Positions 32,959-46,099 of a stretch of 64,000 nucleotides of DNA are shown one piece after another. The stretch's first letter is position 1; every line of letters starts with the position of its first letter. The stretch is from Polydactylus sextarius (lineage: Eukaryota > Chordata > Actinopteri > Polynemidae): positions 16,398,598-16,462,597 of the forward strand of contig CM028907.1 in assembly GCA_016801845.1 (NCBI GenBank). The letters are read 5' to 3'. The notes below the pieces were generated by a model. It was not told where the DNA came from. It saw only the letters and a program-made list of their open reading frames with translations, and searched no databases. The position numbers and the translations under genes are program-made.

Positions 32959-34970
32959 TTAAGGTTCAAACAGGAAGGGGAAGTTGGACTGACCCTGTAG
33001 AAACATTCAGAAAAGGGATAGTTCAAATAACCATACTAAGATGCTGCACAATAAGATACAGTGACATGTAACAAACAAAAGTATTTGTGTGCATGAAAAA
33101 ATTAATATATAAAAACATGAGTCAATGTACAAAATCATACCTCATCAACCCCAGGACCAGATGTGTCACCACGAGGAGCAGGAGGAATGGTAGTAGACTC
33201 TTTCTGTGTTCCCAGGGGCCATGTCTGATACACATAAAGGTTGTGAAACCACAGTAATTAGATTTGACTGGTGTAGACTTGTCTCTTTCTCAGGTTTAAA
33301 AATTATAAAAATTAAAGGGTTATGCTGAAGACTCACCTTTTCTGTCTGCCCCTTCGGCAGGGAAGCCTGCTGAAATGTGGTGATATTCGTAGAAATTATA
33401 TTACAAGGGATGACTTAAGCACTAAACAGCGTAAATGCAAATATTTAGCTACAACAAGACCTAACACAGAGAACAATCAAGATTTTTCTGAACGAATAAA
33501 ATAATGTCAGTCATGTTTGAAAACATTGGACCAGGGTGAGATGATTTCAGCAGCCACCACTAAAGCAGACAGAATGTGGTCAGTGTGACAGACAGTTGTC
33601 ATTGCCTTGGAGTCACCGCATCCACACAGTCATGACTCAACACCTGCAGCTTTGTTATTATTATTCAAGTCTTGTCTTTGCCATCATCAGCCACATAACT
33701 TCGAAAATTGAATTCAAAGTGCCAAAACAGCTGTTAAGAACAATATTTTTTATATTTTATTCCTCATGAAAGTCTTTGTTGCTTGCTAGATATTTAGCTA
33801 GCATGACCTAAAATGTTCCCAAAATACTATCTTTGCATTTGAGAAGATTTAAATTCAACATTCAGTCATTTACATCAGTCATTCACAGTTTCTACAGTAG
33901 GATAACAAAATTCATGCCAACTTGCATGTCTGACCTGCAGAGGGAGCTGTGGTCTCTGAGTTGTTCTCTCCAGGATCTGTGGTCCCTTGTTGGGCTGCAG
34001 CACCACAGTGTTCCTCTGCTGGGGATATCCACCATATGAAGGCACAAAGTACTGGAAACCCTGTTAAAGATCCATCAATGAAATCAATTTAAATCTATAG
34101 TGAGCATCTACATTTGGATATTGATATTTGTCAATATATTTGACTTCATACTTGCTGTCTGGGAAGTTGAGGAAATCCATAACCAGGGTACTGAAACTGT
34201 GGGAACATCTAAAGATGATTTAAAAGAAAATTATGAGAATCCCCATATAACTGTAACTAGCTTTATAGCAGCTCCAACTGTAACTGAGACAGTTGCTTTG
34301 TTTTACCTGCATAGGGTTTTGGGCCTGCTGAGGGACATTAGGATTGTTGGGGTCCTGTGGTGGCCCAAGCTGCTCTTGCTGGCCGTTGGGGAGAAACACA
34401 GATGGAAGCTGGTTGCCCTGGTTAGGAAGCAACAGTTGAGGCCCCTGAGGACTGAAAGGACCAGCCACTTGTGGGTTTAGGTTCACCACTTGTGGAGTGA
34501 GCAGCACCTCAGGCTGCTGCTGCTGCAGAACAAACTGGGGCAAAATTGAAGACGCCTGGAGAAGAAGGGGCTATGTTAGCAGCAGCAACATAACAAATAG
34601 TAACATGCTGGAAGCATCAGAATAGCACATAGACAGGCTGTACCTGTGCTTGTCCAAGAGCTGCCAGAGTTAATCCATTCAGTCTCAGGATCTGAACACA
34701 CAAAATGGTTGAATTAGATTAAGATAACATTATTCCTAAATAGACATCAATGCTTAAAGAACTAGTTTTACCTCATTGCTATTGCTTGCAATAATTCCAA
34801 TCTGCACCTATAAAGGAACATTAAGAAATACATTTTTTGGTGAATAACTCTATGTTAATTCCAATGCTATAGTTTGAACAAGACATAACATAGCGACAGA
34901 TGTAACTCACTGGCAGAGCAATGGTTGTCTTTAGTAGACAGATCAACAGAAGGGCAGTTTGTCTCTCCAT
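32959..34970 (-). CDS. Gene F: odam-like (odontogenic ameloblast-associated) SCPP (221 aa)
   Basis: Coding exons: 34970-34911 (signal peptide MERQTALLLICLLKTTIALP), 34801-34772, 34691-34644, 34555-34307, 34060-33935, 33369-33337, 33224-33141 and 32994-32959, all phase 0. The short second coding exon ends ASNSNE and is followed by ILRLNGLTL. This matches the ASNSNE-LLLNLNNG stretch of vertebrate ODAM and ends in an S-x-E site. The long Gln/Pro exon starts ILPQFVLQQQQPE, and the next starts GFQYFVPSYGGYPQQ, again ODAM-like (FQYY-P). ODAM is an epithelial attachment and enamel-organ protein of the Pro/Gln-rich SCPP class. The late exon carries PRGDTSG (RGD near residues 200-202). Noncoding exon 1 ends with a donor at 35136/35135. 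The minus-strand poly-A signal near 32760 lies about 30 bp from gene E's. Confidence 0.75.
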
Positions 34971-35139
34971 AATGTCCTACAGTGTAAAAATACAAGGCAT
35001 GTTTTTAAAAAAAAAGCTACTTGAATTCATCCAGTTTTGTTAAGCTTTATAGAATAAGCTATAAACATTACACACCATAAGTTTTTACAAAGACAGATAT
35101 TTTTCACTGAACCAATGAGCTCTACAAATTCTTACCGTT

Positions 35140-35676
35140 TCTTTGGTTCTGCTTTCTCTTTCTGTGCGCCTGTCTCCTCACCTTGTCAATTTCCCTTTTA
35201 AATTCTCTCCATGTGAGCCGTCACAGTCCACCTCCAACCTGTCCAGACAATGTGTGGTCAGCGTGACAGACAGTTTCTCATGGCATCAGACTCAGACACT
35301 TACAGCACAGGGCAGGGAAGTGTGTTATTAGGTGTAAGTCATGTCTCCAAATGCCATGACACGGTGTGTGTCAAGTTGTTAACAAGTCTCAGAGGAATTT
35401 GAATTTAATGCACTTTTTACAAGGTGTGTTTAGAAAAGAACCAGCTTTTAATTTAATTGTCTTGCCTTGATTGAGTTTGTGCGAGTATTTTGAAAGTGTG
35501 GCGCTTCGGTGTGTAATTAAAGGTGTTTCAGGTTTTTTGGCAGATCATGAGGTTATAGTCAGACATTTGTCACAAGTTGTTCTATGTTGTTGACTTCTCA
35601 TGGGAATTAATGTTTGCCTGAGTCAGGGTTCATGTTGAGTATATTCAAATTCAAAATTATTAATTTATTTTCATTT

Positions 35677-35755
<79 letters not shown>

Positions 35756-36690
35756 TTTAAAGATAATTTTTAAGCCTAAACCAACATTTGCATTTATACC
35801 TCAAATGTAAGAAACAGGCTTTTTGCACAGCAGACACTTTGACAGTGATATACACACACATTTATATATGTATAAACCACCCCACCCCCAATCATCTAAT
35901 CAACCACTGAGACTTTTTCTTAATGTATTATAGTGCCTTTGACAGGCAGCAGAGTGTAGTTTTTGTTTCTTTGTGTGTTTGTATTTTTTTAGCTGCTTGG
36001 TTGTTTTGGGATGATATGCTGGTGTAAAATAAATAAATAGAATACATTTAATCTTAAGTAGAATTTATCTTTTAATGGGAAAACCATCAGTCACAGAGAT
36101 TCACAATTTTGTTACTTCCTTAATAAAACAAAATATACATGTTTTTTACGGTCACTGAATGTTCCTACTCCCTAAGACTGTTTCATGAAATCAACTACAG
36201 AGAAACCCAGAAAACATTAACATATTTGACCCCTGCCAGTTTCAATCATAGTAGGATTTTAGCTCTTTGCTAATCATCTAATCAACCTCTGTAAGACATT
36301 TTACATGTTGTTTTATAGTGCATGTGTTGTTATAGTCATTGTCCTTTAGAGATGCACCATAAACTGTGCAGAGAATGTAGTGTTTGTGTTGTTTTGTTTT
36401 GTTTTGTGTTTCATTAATTTATTTGGTAGCTGGGTTTGTTTGGGTTGTTTTTTTCTTTTTTCAGATTATATACTGGTATAAAATCAGAGGCATTTAACGA
36501 ACAAACTTTAATTTTGAGTGGAATTTATTTTTAATGAAAAAACATACAATCAGCCATTATGTTCTTTGAACAGAGATTCACATTATTGGTGCTTTCATAA
36601 TAAAAACCTAATACACATTGTTTTTATGGTGATTGATTACAAAATCATAAAAAATCATGTCAGGTTTTCTTGTCACTTTGCATAATAGAA
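35140..36690. other. Odam promoter region and duplicated gene G 3' flank
   Basis: 35136 to about 35190 is the likely noncoding first exon of gene F, with a TTTAAA-type box just upstream. 35681-35753 is an (AT)n(AG)n microsatellite. 35885-36180 and 36265-36640 are diverged tandem copies of one segment (shared phrases: AATCATCTAATCAACC, AGAATTTAT, AGAGATTCACA, then AATAAAA). The right-hand copy abuts the 3' end of gene G. No further gene is seen. Confidence 0.6.
35681..35753. repeat. (AT)n(AG)n compound microsatellite
   Basis: About 38 bp of AT dinucleotides pass directly into about 34 bp of AG dinucleotides. Confidence 0.95.
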
Positions 36691-36694
36691 CAAC

Positions 36695-38559
<1,865 letters not shown>

Positions 38560-38679
38560 TTTGAATTGAAAGCCTAGAATAAAGGAACATGATGTTAGTT
38601 AAAAAATGTCTGTTTCCACTTTTTCCATGTTGAAAAAAAACACAACATCAGATCAAAACATACCTTGTATGTGTGTTCT

Positions 38680-40049
38680 TCCCTCAGATGCTATGTGCCA
38701 AGGAGTACTACACTTTACTACTCTGATTGTAGAACCTTTTATCGGTCCAAGAGATTATTATGAGCCAATTAGAGAGAAGCATACCGACTTGTTTGTAAAC
38801 TATATTTGTCATCTGTGTGTCATAGAAACCCAGAGAATGACATCTTCTTTTTCTACAATATGAGATGTAGAAAAATGTTATACAGCAAGACTCTCAAGGA
38901 CACTCTTCATAATAGTCTTTAACCTTGTTCAACCATCTAACATTGTTCTCGATACAGCTGAGTGACCACTAACAATAACAGTGATTCAGTGTCTTGGGGT
39001 GGGTTTGTGGAGATTTCTGGAAGCTTTCTGGAGATTTCTTGAAGCTACCAAACTGAAAACCAGTAAGAAGCACCTAAATGTTGTGGGTTGTGGTCACAAG
39101 AGGCAAACAGATGATATCATCATCTTTATCATCAATACTTCCGTCCATATGTGTAAACTTTAAATTCAATATTTTACACAGCAAACAGAAAGCTCTTTGT
39201 GACTTCAGGAAAACAGCGAAATAGGAATGACAACTTGAGTTTGTTTATGTTTGGAAGTGTACAATTCATGTTCTCACTACTGTATTTCAAGTAAAAGGAG
39301 CAGGAGGCTGGGCTGTAATTTGTGCAATTTGTTAAGTTTATATTTGTCTCAGGTAGAGTTTACTAACCCTGGCAGTTTTAATTTTAAAATCAAATAATGT
39401 TACTGATAGGCCAGAACAGATATGTGTCTGTCATATTTCATCAGCATATTTTCTCATGTTGTTTTGAGCCGTTACATTCATTCCCAGTGTGGTTGGCTGG
39501 GTATGTTGTCACATACTGAGGCTGTCTGGGAAAGGATTTCTGCTGCTGACTGGGCAGCCCACAGCAGACCAGGTAAACAGCCTCGGTGGAAGTCTGGTCT
39601 GGGGCTTTATACTAATTACACACTGTCATACAGTTCCAATTAAGAAACATTTCTTCCTGTTTACAATGCAATGACAGGACAAATGACAGTTCCTAATAAC
39701 ACTGGGTAAATTGAGTATTTTTTTAAAATATATTTTAATGTTGTGTGATTTTGATATGTTGATATGATTTTATAGAAGACTTTAGAATCATTTTACTTAT
39801 GTCACAAGCTTTATAAACAAGAAGTCTGTTACTCCTGAAGCTCTGCCATGATGTAAGTGATAGTGATATGTTTTTCATATTCATTCAAAGACCAAAAACA
39901 CTGTGTTGTAACTAGAGTAGTGTAAATATGAATTTATACATATTTGTACCAGTCTGTCACACAAAAATAACTGCAATCATAGGAGCCACGCCCATGACAC
40001 TGAGTGTTTTGCTCAAGAGCTCACTGATAGACTCTAGGTGTTATAAGAT

Positions 40050-40086
<37 letters not shown>

Positions 40087-40130
40087 TATATACTATGATA
40101 AAGATTTAACAAGGAGACAGTAGTTGCCTT
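38680..40130. other. Intergenic region upstream of gene G
   Basis: No gene is seen. An (AT)n tract lies at 40053-40083. Short open frames lack signal peptides, splice context or protein-like composition. Confidence 0.6.
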
Positions 40131-40268
40131 CAATCATTTATTGGGCATTAGTTATCATGACAATGATTTATAAACTTAACATTCAAGCATGAAAAGAGAG
40201 CAGTGAAACAAGAGGAGGGCATAAGAATAAATCATGAGATGTGTGTGATGACTGACAGCTGCAAGCTC

Positions 40269-40931
40269 TCATTTCACTTGCTTCTCCTTAATCTCCATCC
40301 CGGAGCATTCCTCCTCCTCTTCCTCTTCTTCTTCAGCCGCCATCGCCTTCTTCACCGGAGTCTGCGTCCTCCTGAGGCGAGCTGCCGTTGAACGTTGAAA
40401 CCTCAGTCTTCCGGCTGCAGCCCCTCCGGCAGAGCCTGCCTGTTGGTGGTTGTTCAGTCCAGCCAATGAGATCAGCTGCACTTGGCCCGGGTTCAAAACG
40501 GCGCCCTGTGGATCTACTGCAGCGTTCCTTGGAGACAGCACAGCAAGCAGTGTGACTGGCCCACCCCCAACAGCCTGAACCATTTGCCCCTGTGGATTCC
40601 CATTAGGTCCACCTGTCTGCCCCACAAGAAATGCCCCACCTTGTTGTAGAGCTCCAAGTGGAATTATCTGCTGTGGCAGAGCCTGACCTACTTGGTTCCC
40701 AACTGGCTGAATGAGAAATGACCCACCAAGTTGGACTAAGCGTCCCAATAGTGGGTCACCATTCAGTGGGACTCCATTTTGGACCCCAGGGTTAGCATTC
40801 TTTCCAGCTGCTGCTGCAACTCCACCATTATTATTCCCTCCCACATTAGCTAGTGCCTCAGCACTCCCTGAAGCACCACCTTCCACTACAACAGCCAGAG
40901 TCTGAAAGATAACCCACAGTATAAAGAACAT
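40269..40931 (-). CDS. Gene H: single-exon secreted Gln/Gly/Ala-rich protein with Glu tail (220 aa)
   Basis: One open frame runs from ATG at 40931 to the stop at 40269. It starts MFFILWVIFQTLAVVVEGG, a signal peptide. The body is rich in Gly, Asn, Gln, Pro, Ala and Leu (for example LVQLGGSFLIQPVG and QALPQQIIPLGALQQGG). The C-terminal part turns basic (GRLRFQRSTAARLRR) and then strongly acidic, with a run of ten Glu, ending KEKQVK. A TATATAAG box lies 56-63 bp upstream and a minus-strand AATAAA at 40137-40142, so promoter, frame and poly-A signal form a complete intronless unit. Composition and position suggest an SCPP, but the missing introns are atypical. CTTTCAG at 40900 could act as an acceptor, so an alternative spliced start is possible. 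The FQRST stretch recalls amelotin only weakly. Confidence 0.7.
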   Translation of the reverse strand: MFFILWVIFQTLAVVVEGGASGSAEALANVGGNNNGGVAAAAGKNANPGVQNGVPLNGDPLLGRLVQLGGSFLIQPVGNQVGQALPQQIIPLGALQQGGAFLVGQTGGPNGNPQGQMVQAVGGGPVTLLAVLSPRNAAVDPQGAVLNPGQVQLISLAGLNNHQQAGSAGGAAAGRLRFQRSTAARLRRTQTPVKKAMAAEEEEEEEEECSGMEIKEKQVK

Positions 40932-40986
40932 GTTTTATCTCAGTGACAGCACCCAGGTGACAGGTGAAGCGTTGCTTCTGTCCTCA

Positions 40987-40994
40987 CTTATATA
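40987..40994 (-). promoter_or_regulatory. TATA box of gene H
   Basis: Minus-strand TATATAAG is followed within 60 bp by the start codon, as expected for a gene whose signal peptide lies in exon 1. Confidence 0.65.
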
Positions 40995-40999
40995 GACAG

Positions 41000-41980
41000 G
41001 ATCAGGTTCCACGATGACCAAGGAATGTCCAATCAGAGTCCTGCACTTTATCTCAAAACAACAAATCACTGTAATCATCGTGACCATACTGCAGGCTATT
41101 TTTTGTTTTGTTTCCCCACAGAGGGCCATTATTCAGGATTATGTGGCAAACCCAAACCAGGTATCAGTGACTTGAATTCTCAAAACCATTGTTACAGAGG
41201 TCATATTGCCATGTCATGGTGGTATCAGGAAGACTGACCAACAAATGAAACATGATATTAGAGCATAAACTGAAACTGTCCCATGGTCTTTTGGGGGGTG
41301 TCCACCTGGGATAGACCAATATGATGCAATAACTTCTAAGGACTGAAAATAAACACAAGTAATCATTACCAACAGTGTGATATTGTGCAGACTACTGCTG
41401 TCCATGAAGCTTTAATAAGAGATACAATGAAACAAGATGCAAAGATAAACATTTACAGGATTTGTGACTAAATCAAGCAACACAGTTATTGATTTACATT
41501 AACTAAAATAAACAAAACACAAAGGCCTAAAACTATCTACTGAAGTTTGATTTAAAGAGTAATTCTAACATACAAACCACAGTTTTTAAGGCTTGGATTG
41601 AAGATACTGCACACAGCCTTTTATACTAATGAGCTGATGTAAACTTTTCCCCAGTTTGGAATGCATTAAAGATCAGGTTATGGATTTAAAAAATGGTTAA
41701 ACATAACTCATTCTTATATTCTAATCAAACAATTCTAGCAGTTCAGTCTAAATTACAGAAAAATATTCAAATGTTCAACCTTAGCCTGACACAAAATAAC
41801 AGCACTGGCCATCAACACTTTATATAGCAGGAGGTAAATTGAGTTTCTTTCATCTGTACTTGCCAAGGTGTCATGTGACATTTTGGCAAAATAACAAGAG
41901 CCAAATGGTTCATGGAGGCTTCTGACTTGAGCTAAAGTTTTGGAGCCATTTTCTCAAGCTCATGTAGTAGAGGAGGAAAC
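41000..41980. other. Spacer and sparcl1 3' UTR
   Basis: No gene is seen. The right half is presumably the 3' untranslated region of sparcl1; I could not place its poly-A site with confidence. Confidence 0.5.
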
Positions 41981-44900
41981 TCAGAAAAGTAGGTTGACAT
42001 CCATGTCCTCTGTGGAGAGACAATTAATTATTACTTAAAACGGACTCCACTAAGTTACAATTCATACAAAAAGGTTTCTCACAAACATAATGGTCAAGCT
42101 TGTATCAGTGTATTAGATGTATCAGTGTGTGTTTAAAGTGTTGCTCACCATCCTTGATACCAAAACAGGAGGTCCACTCTCTAAAGGACACCTGCTTGTC
42201 CTTGTCAGCATCACACTCCTGGAAGAAGCGGGAGGTGCAGTGCTCCATTGGTACCAGAGGGACCCTTAGTGGAGCCAGTTCTGAATGTGACAGGAATCTG
42301 TAGAAAATGGGACATCATGACATTTGTATGACAGACATTTTTATGATATGCCCAGCCACAGTACTGGAGGTGCTTTGTTTACTACTGACATTAACCAACC
42401 TTGTCATCTATCTGCATTGACTATTTATTTTCTTTGCAAAAGTTAAGGTTTTATTTTATTGTCCATTCATAATATTTGCGTAGTGGTCTGCCCTGACGAT
42501 ATTGAGGTAAAGTTGATTGATGACACCAAAAGGTTTGTAGCTGTGAATGCAACCATGAATGGTTGTTTGTTGGTTGGTTGTCTATATGTGTTAATGATAT
42601 ATTGGTGACCTGTCCAAAGTGTACTTCATCATCACCCACAGTCAGCTGGGACTGTGATAATGTGTACATTTTATAATTTGTACCTTGTTATTTAAAATGC
42701 AATAATCATTGGCAAATCAAAAACATCTGTGAACACGCGAGGAAGACCTAACCTGTCTGACGGGTGTTGGTCCAGCTGAGCAAATTGCCAGTGCACTGGG
42801 TAGATGTACATATTGTAGTTCTTCTCAAAGTCCTGTGCAAGCAGCTCAACAGGGTGATCACCAGCGTGAAGACGCCTCTCACTCTCAAAGATTTTCTTTA
42901 CCTGCGGAGCACAGAACACCATTGTTTGGTTGCCTTCAATTACTCAAAACAATGAATCTTTGCTTGTTTTCCTGGTGCATACATTTTTTTGACACCCACT
43001 TGTTAACTGATTGATTAAATACAAATAACACCACGAATTACAGAGAAACAACAAACCGTATTTACTTTGATTTGTAAGATTACACCAAGAATATACAAGT
43101 TTGATGATTGCAGGTCATTTTAAGTGTTGTATGTTACCCTATAACGCTGTTTAGGAGTCAGGAAGTCAGTCCTGTCATGGTCATAAGAAGACACGGTGTC
43201 ATGCTCATAAAGCTGCAGCAGTACATTTTTCAGCCAGTCCCTCATTCGTAGAGGGAACTGGATCAGTTCATTGTCCACACACGGAGGTATTACTGAGAGA
43301 GAGAAGGTTGAGAGGACAGAGGGTAAATGAACAGGGTCAAAATAGTTTTTTCTTCTGCTGTATTAAAATATTGCTCATACCATACAGTTCTAATTCTCAC
43401 ATTTGCATGGTCCAGTGTAGTCCAGGTGAAGTTTGTGCCCTCTCTTGGTGCCCTCCAGGTTGCATTTAGTAGCAAAGAGCTCACATGATGTATCATATGT
43501 TTTGTTGTCTGTCCCACAAACCTTCACAGAACAAGAAAGCAGCAATCACATGCAAACAGTATCTCAAAGCTCCAGTTTAGATGTGTTATTACATCATTGT
43601 GAGTACTCACATGATCAAAGTCATTCAGACCGGGTGGACATTGTGACGGTTCTTGACACACACAGCCTGGTTTATTGTCTGCGTCAAGTTTACATGTCTT
43701 TCCACGTTTGCAGCGGAAATTGTCACATGGATCTAGAAAGAAAGACAAATACTGCATTAACCATTGACTTTGTCTAAATTTTAAAAAGCAGCATCATAAA
43801 TAATCTATTTTGCAGAAATTTAGGACTTGAAATCGATATGCTCCAGCAACAACACATTATCCCTGCATTCCACCTCCATTTGAGTTTATACAGTGACTAA
43901 ATTCAACTTGATCTCCCTTATTCACTTCTTAAGCCTGCATAGCTGTGTTTTGGTTGTGACTATGAAGCTGGGTGGCACTATTCATGTGGAGGCTTTAGCA
44001 AAATAATCCAGTCAGCAGATTCTCCTGTGTGATTGTTGAGATAGGGCATTAGTCACAACGGTGAGTAGTGAATGGCTGCAGCTGCTGAATCAACCAACCA
44101 GCGGGGTCTTCTGGGTGATGTATGCCTGTGTTGAGAGAAGGTCTGGAACTTGGAAAGAGGTCCACTGTGCCTCTTATCTGCACTGGATTGAGTCCTACCA
44201 AAGGACCCTGGACAAGTACAGAGAAGTAATAATCATTAAAAATGCAAATTAATGATACATGAACAAATCTACATAAAACTGTCACTTCACACCAAATAGA
44301 AATGTCATGTTTTCTTAATAAAACACCTGCCACAAGTTTTCTCACAACTTCAAGACTTGTTGTTGATATGGCTACACTTATTAGCAAACTGTTGTTAGCA
44401 AAATTAAAGGATAACATATTATCCTTTACTTGGAGACACCAAGGGAATGTAAGTCCTACATTCACTCTACTTTATCTCTTATTTAGGTTCCAACAACTCC
44501 TGTCTGCTGGCAAGTATTTTTGCAACACTGTTAAAAGTTACAAGAATGACAGAACAGTTCAGTTGCACATCAAAGATGCAAAACATCCAACTAATAAGAT
44601 GCTATAAAACTCTGTGGAGCTTTGAACTGCTTAGTCTTTTTCCCAAGTAAGTAATAATGGGATCTATAGCAGGTGGTTGTGCAAATTATGTGTCATTTAC
44701 CCATTTTCCTGCTCTTCTCCTCTTTGCCTTGTTAACTGTGTTGTCAGGGCTGCTGCTTTCAGACTCCTGAGGATCCTGCTGGCCTAGATCTTGTCCAGAC
44801 TCTGTTTCCTCTCCCTGAGGAGAGTGCTTCCTTGCCCTCTGCTTCTTCTTTTGCTTCCTTGTCTTTCCCTTGGTGTGACTGCCCCTTTCATTCTTACTTT

Positions 44901-46084
44901 TCTCTTCTTCCTTTCCTCGGAGCCTCGATTCAAGCCCCCTGCTGCTTTTAGGCTGTTGCGGCTCCACGTGCTGATTTATTTCTCTAGACTTAGCTTGTGA
45001 ATATCTCTTCCTTTTGTTTTTGTTTTCTCGCAGCTTCTCTCGATCAGACTCCTCATCCTCGCTGTTTGCTGCCTCAGTGTTTTGCATTTCATAGTCCTCA
45101 CTGATGCTGAGCAGTTCTTTCTCACTGGCCTCTTTCTGTTTAGCATCTGAAACATCATCAGTGTTGTGTTTTAGCTTAGCTGATATCATATGCAAGATGC
45201 TGCTATCAGCAGCGTAATCAAGATCGAATGGGATATCTGACTCTGCGCTGCCATCTGTTTCCTCCATAAGTGCTCCTTGCTTTTCTTTGTCAGCCATTTT
45301 ACCACCAGATTCCTCCATCATGTTTTTATCGATCTCCTCATATACTTTATCTCCCAAACTCTTTTCCATCTCCTCCCTCTCATCTGTCACTTCTTTACTT
45401 TCTTCCTCTGTTTCCAGATTATCTAACTCCTCTTCTTCTTCCGCTTCTGTGTCTTCACTAATCTCCACAAACTCCACCTTGCCTTTGTCCACCGTCACCT
45501 CATCAAGCTCACTTTCCCCTACTTCTTCCTCCTCCTCCTCCTCTTCTTCTTCTTCTTTCTTCAAGAGGTCTGCCAGCTCCTCTTCACTCAACAGGACTGC
45601 AGCGCCTTTATCTTTCTCAGTCACCTTAAAGTCTCCATCTTCCTTGTTAGTGTTTGCATTCTCCTCGGAGCTCAACTCCTCATCTTCCTGCTCCTGAATT
45701 CTGCCCTCGAATGGAACTGAAGTGGGTAAGACCTGTGGCATGTTGGTCTCCTCTGTGATAGCATCCTTAACCAAGAAGAAAGAGAAACCAATGAGACTTA
45801 ATGTGTGAAACTATCTGTTTTTAAATAAAACTTTTTAAGACTGTTTAGGGTCATGTTTTACCTTCTCTTTGGCCAAATGTGAAGTCTTATGATGATGTAA
45901 TCCATGATGTTTTCCATTAGGTTTACTTGTTACCTGGACATATCAATGATTAATTGTGAGCTCAACAATGAACAAATGCCAAAAAACTATTTGTCAAACA
46001 AGGAAATATGATAACAACCTTGCTACTCACAGACAGGGCAAGTGTTGCTGCCAATAGGCAAAGGAAACCCAAGCAGGCCCTCAT
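41981..46084 (-). CDS. sparcl1: sparcl1 (SPARC-like 1, hevin), 674 aa
   Basis: Coding exons: 46084-46031 (signal MRACLGFLCLLAATLALS), 45933-45862, 45765-44701, 44207-44099, 43732-43611, 43521-43401, 43292-43138, 42901-42753, 42297-42149 and 42009-41981. The 1065-nt exon encodes an acidic, intrinsically disordered domain of 355 residues with Glu runs and KR-rich patches. A GLNPVQIR exon links to the follistatin-like module (DPCDNFRCKRGKTCKLD to the GPCK end), then the extracellular calcium-binding module (IPPCVDNELIQFPLRMRDWL; YNMYIYPVHWQFAQLDQHP). The last EF-hand (DADKDKQVSFREW) is followed by CFGIKDEDMDVNLLF. The NLLF end marks SPARCL1 rather than SPARC. The product is a secreted, collagen- and calcium-binding matricellular protein. 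A noncoding exon 1 ends at the donor 47047/47046. sparcl1 is held to be the gene from which SCPPs arose by duplication, which fits its place between the two SCPP groups. Confidence 0.95.
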
Positions 46085-46099
46085 ACCTGAAACATTAGT

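Noticed and set aside
34100..34480. 126-residue plus-strand frame
   Set aside because: Antisense to the Gln/Pro exon of the odam-like gene.
45287..45697. Plus-strand Ser-rich frame of 136 residues
   Set aside because: Antisense of the Glu-rich exon of sparcl1.
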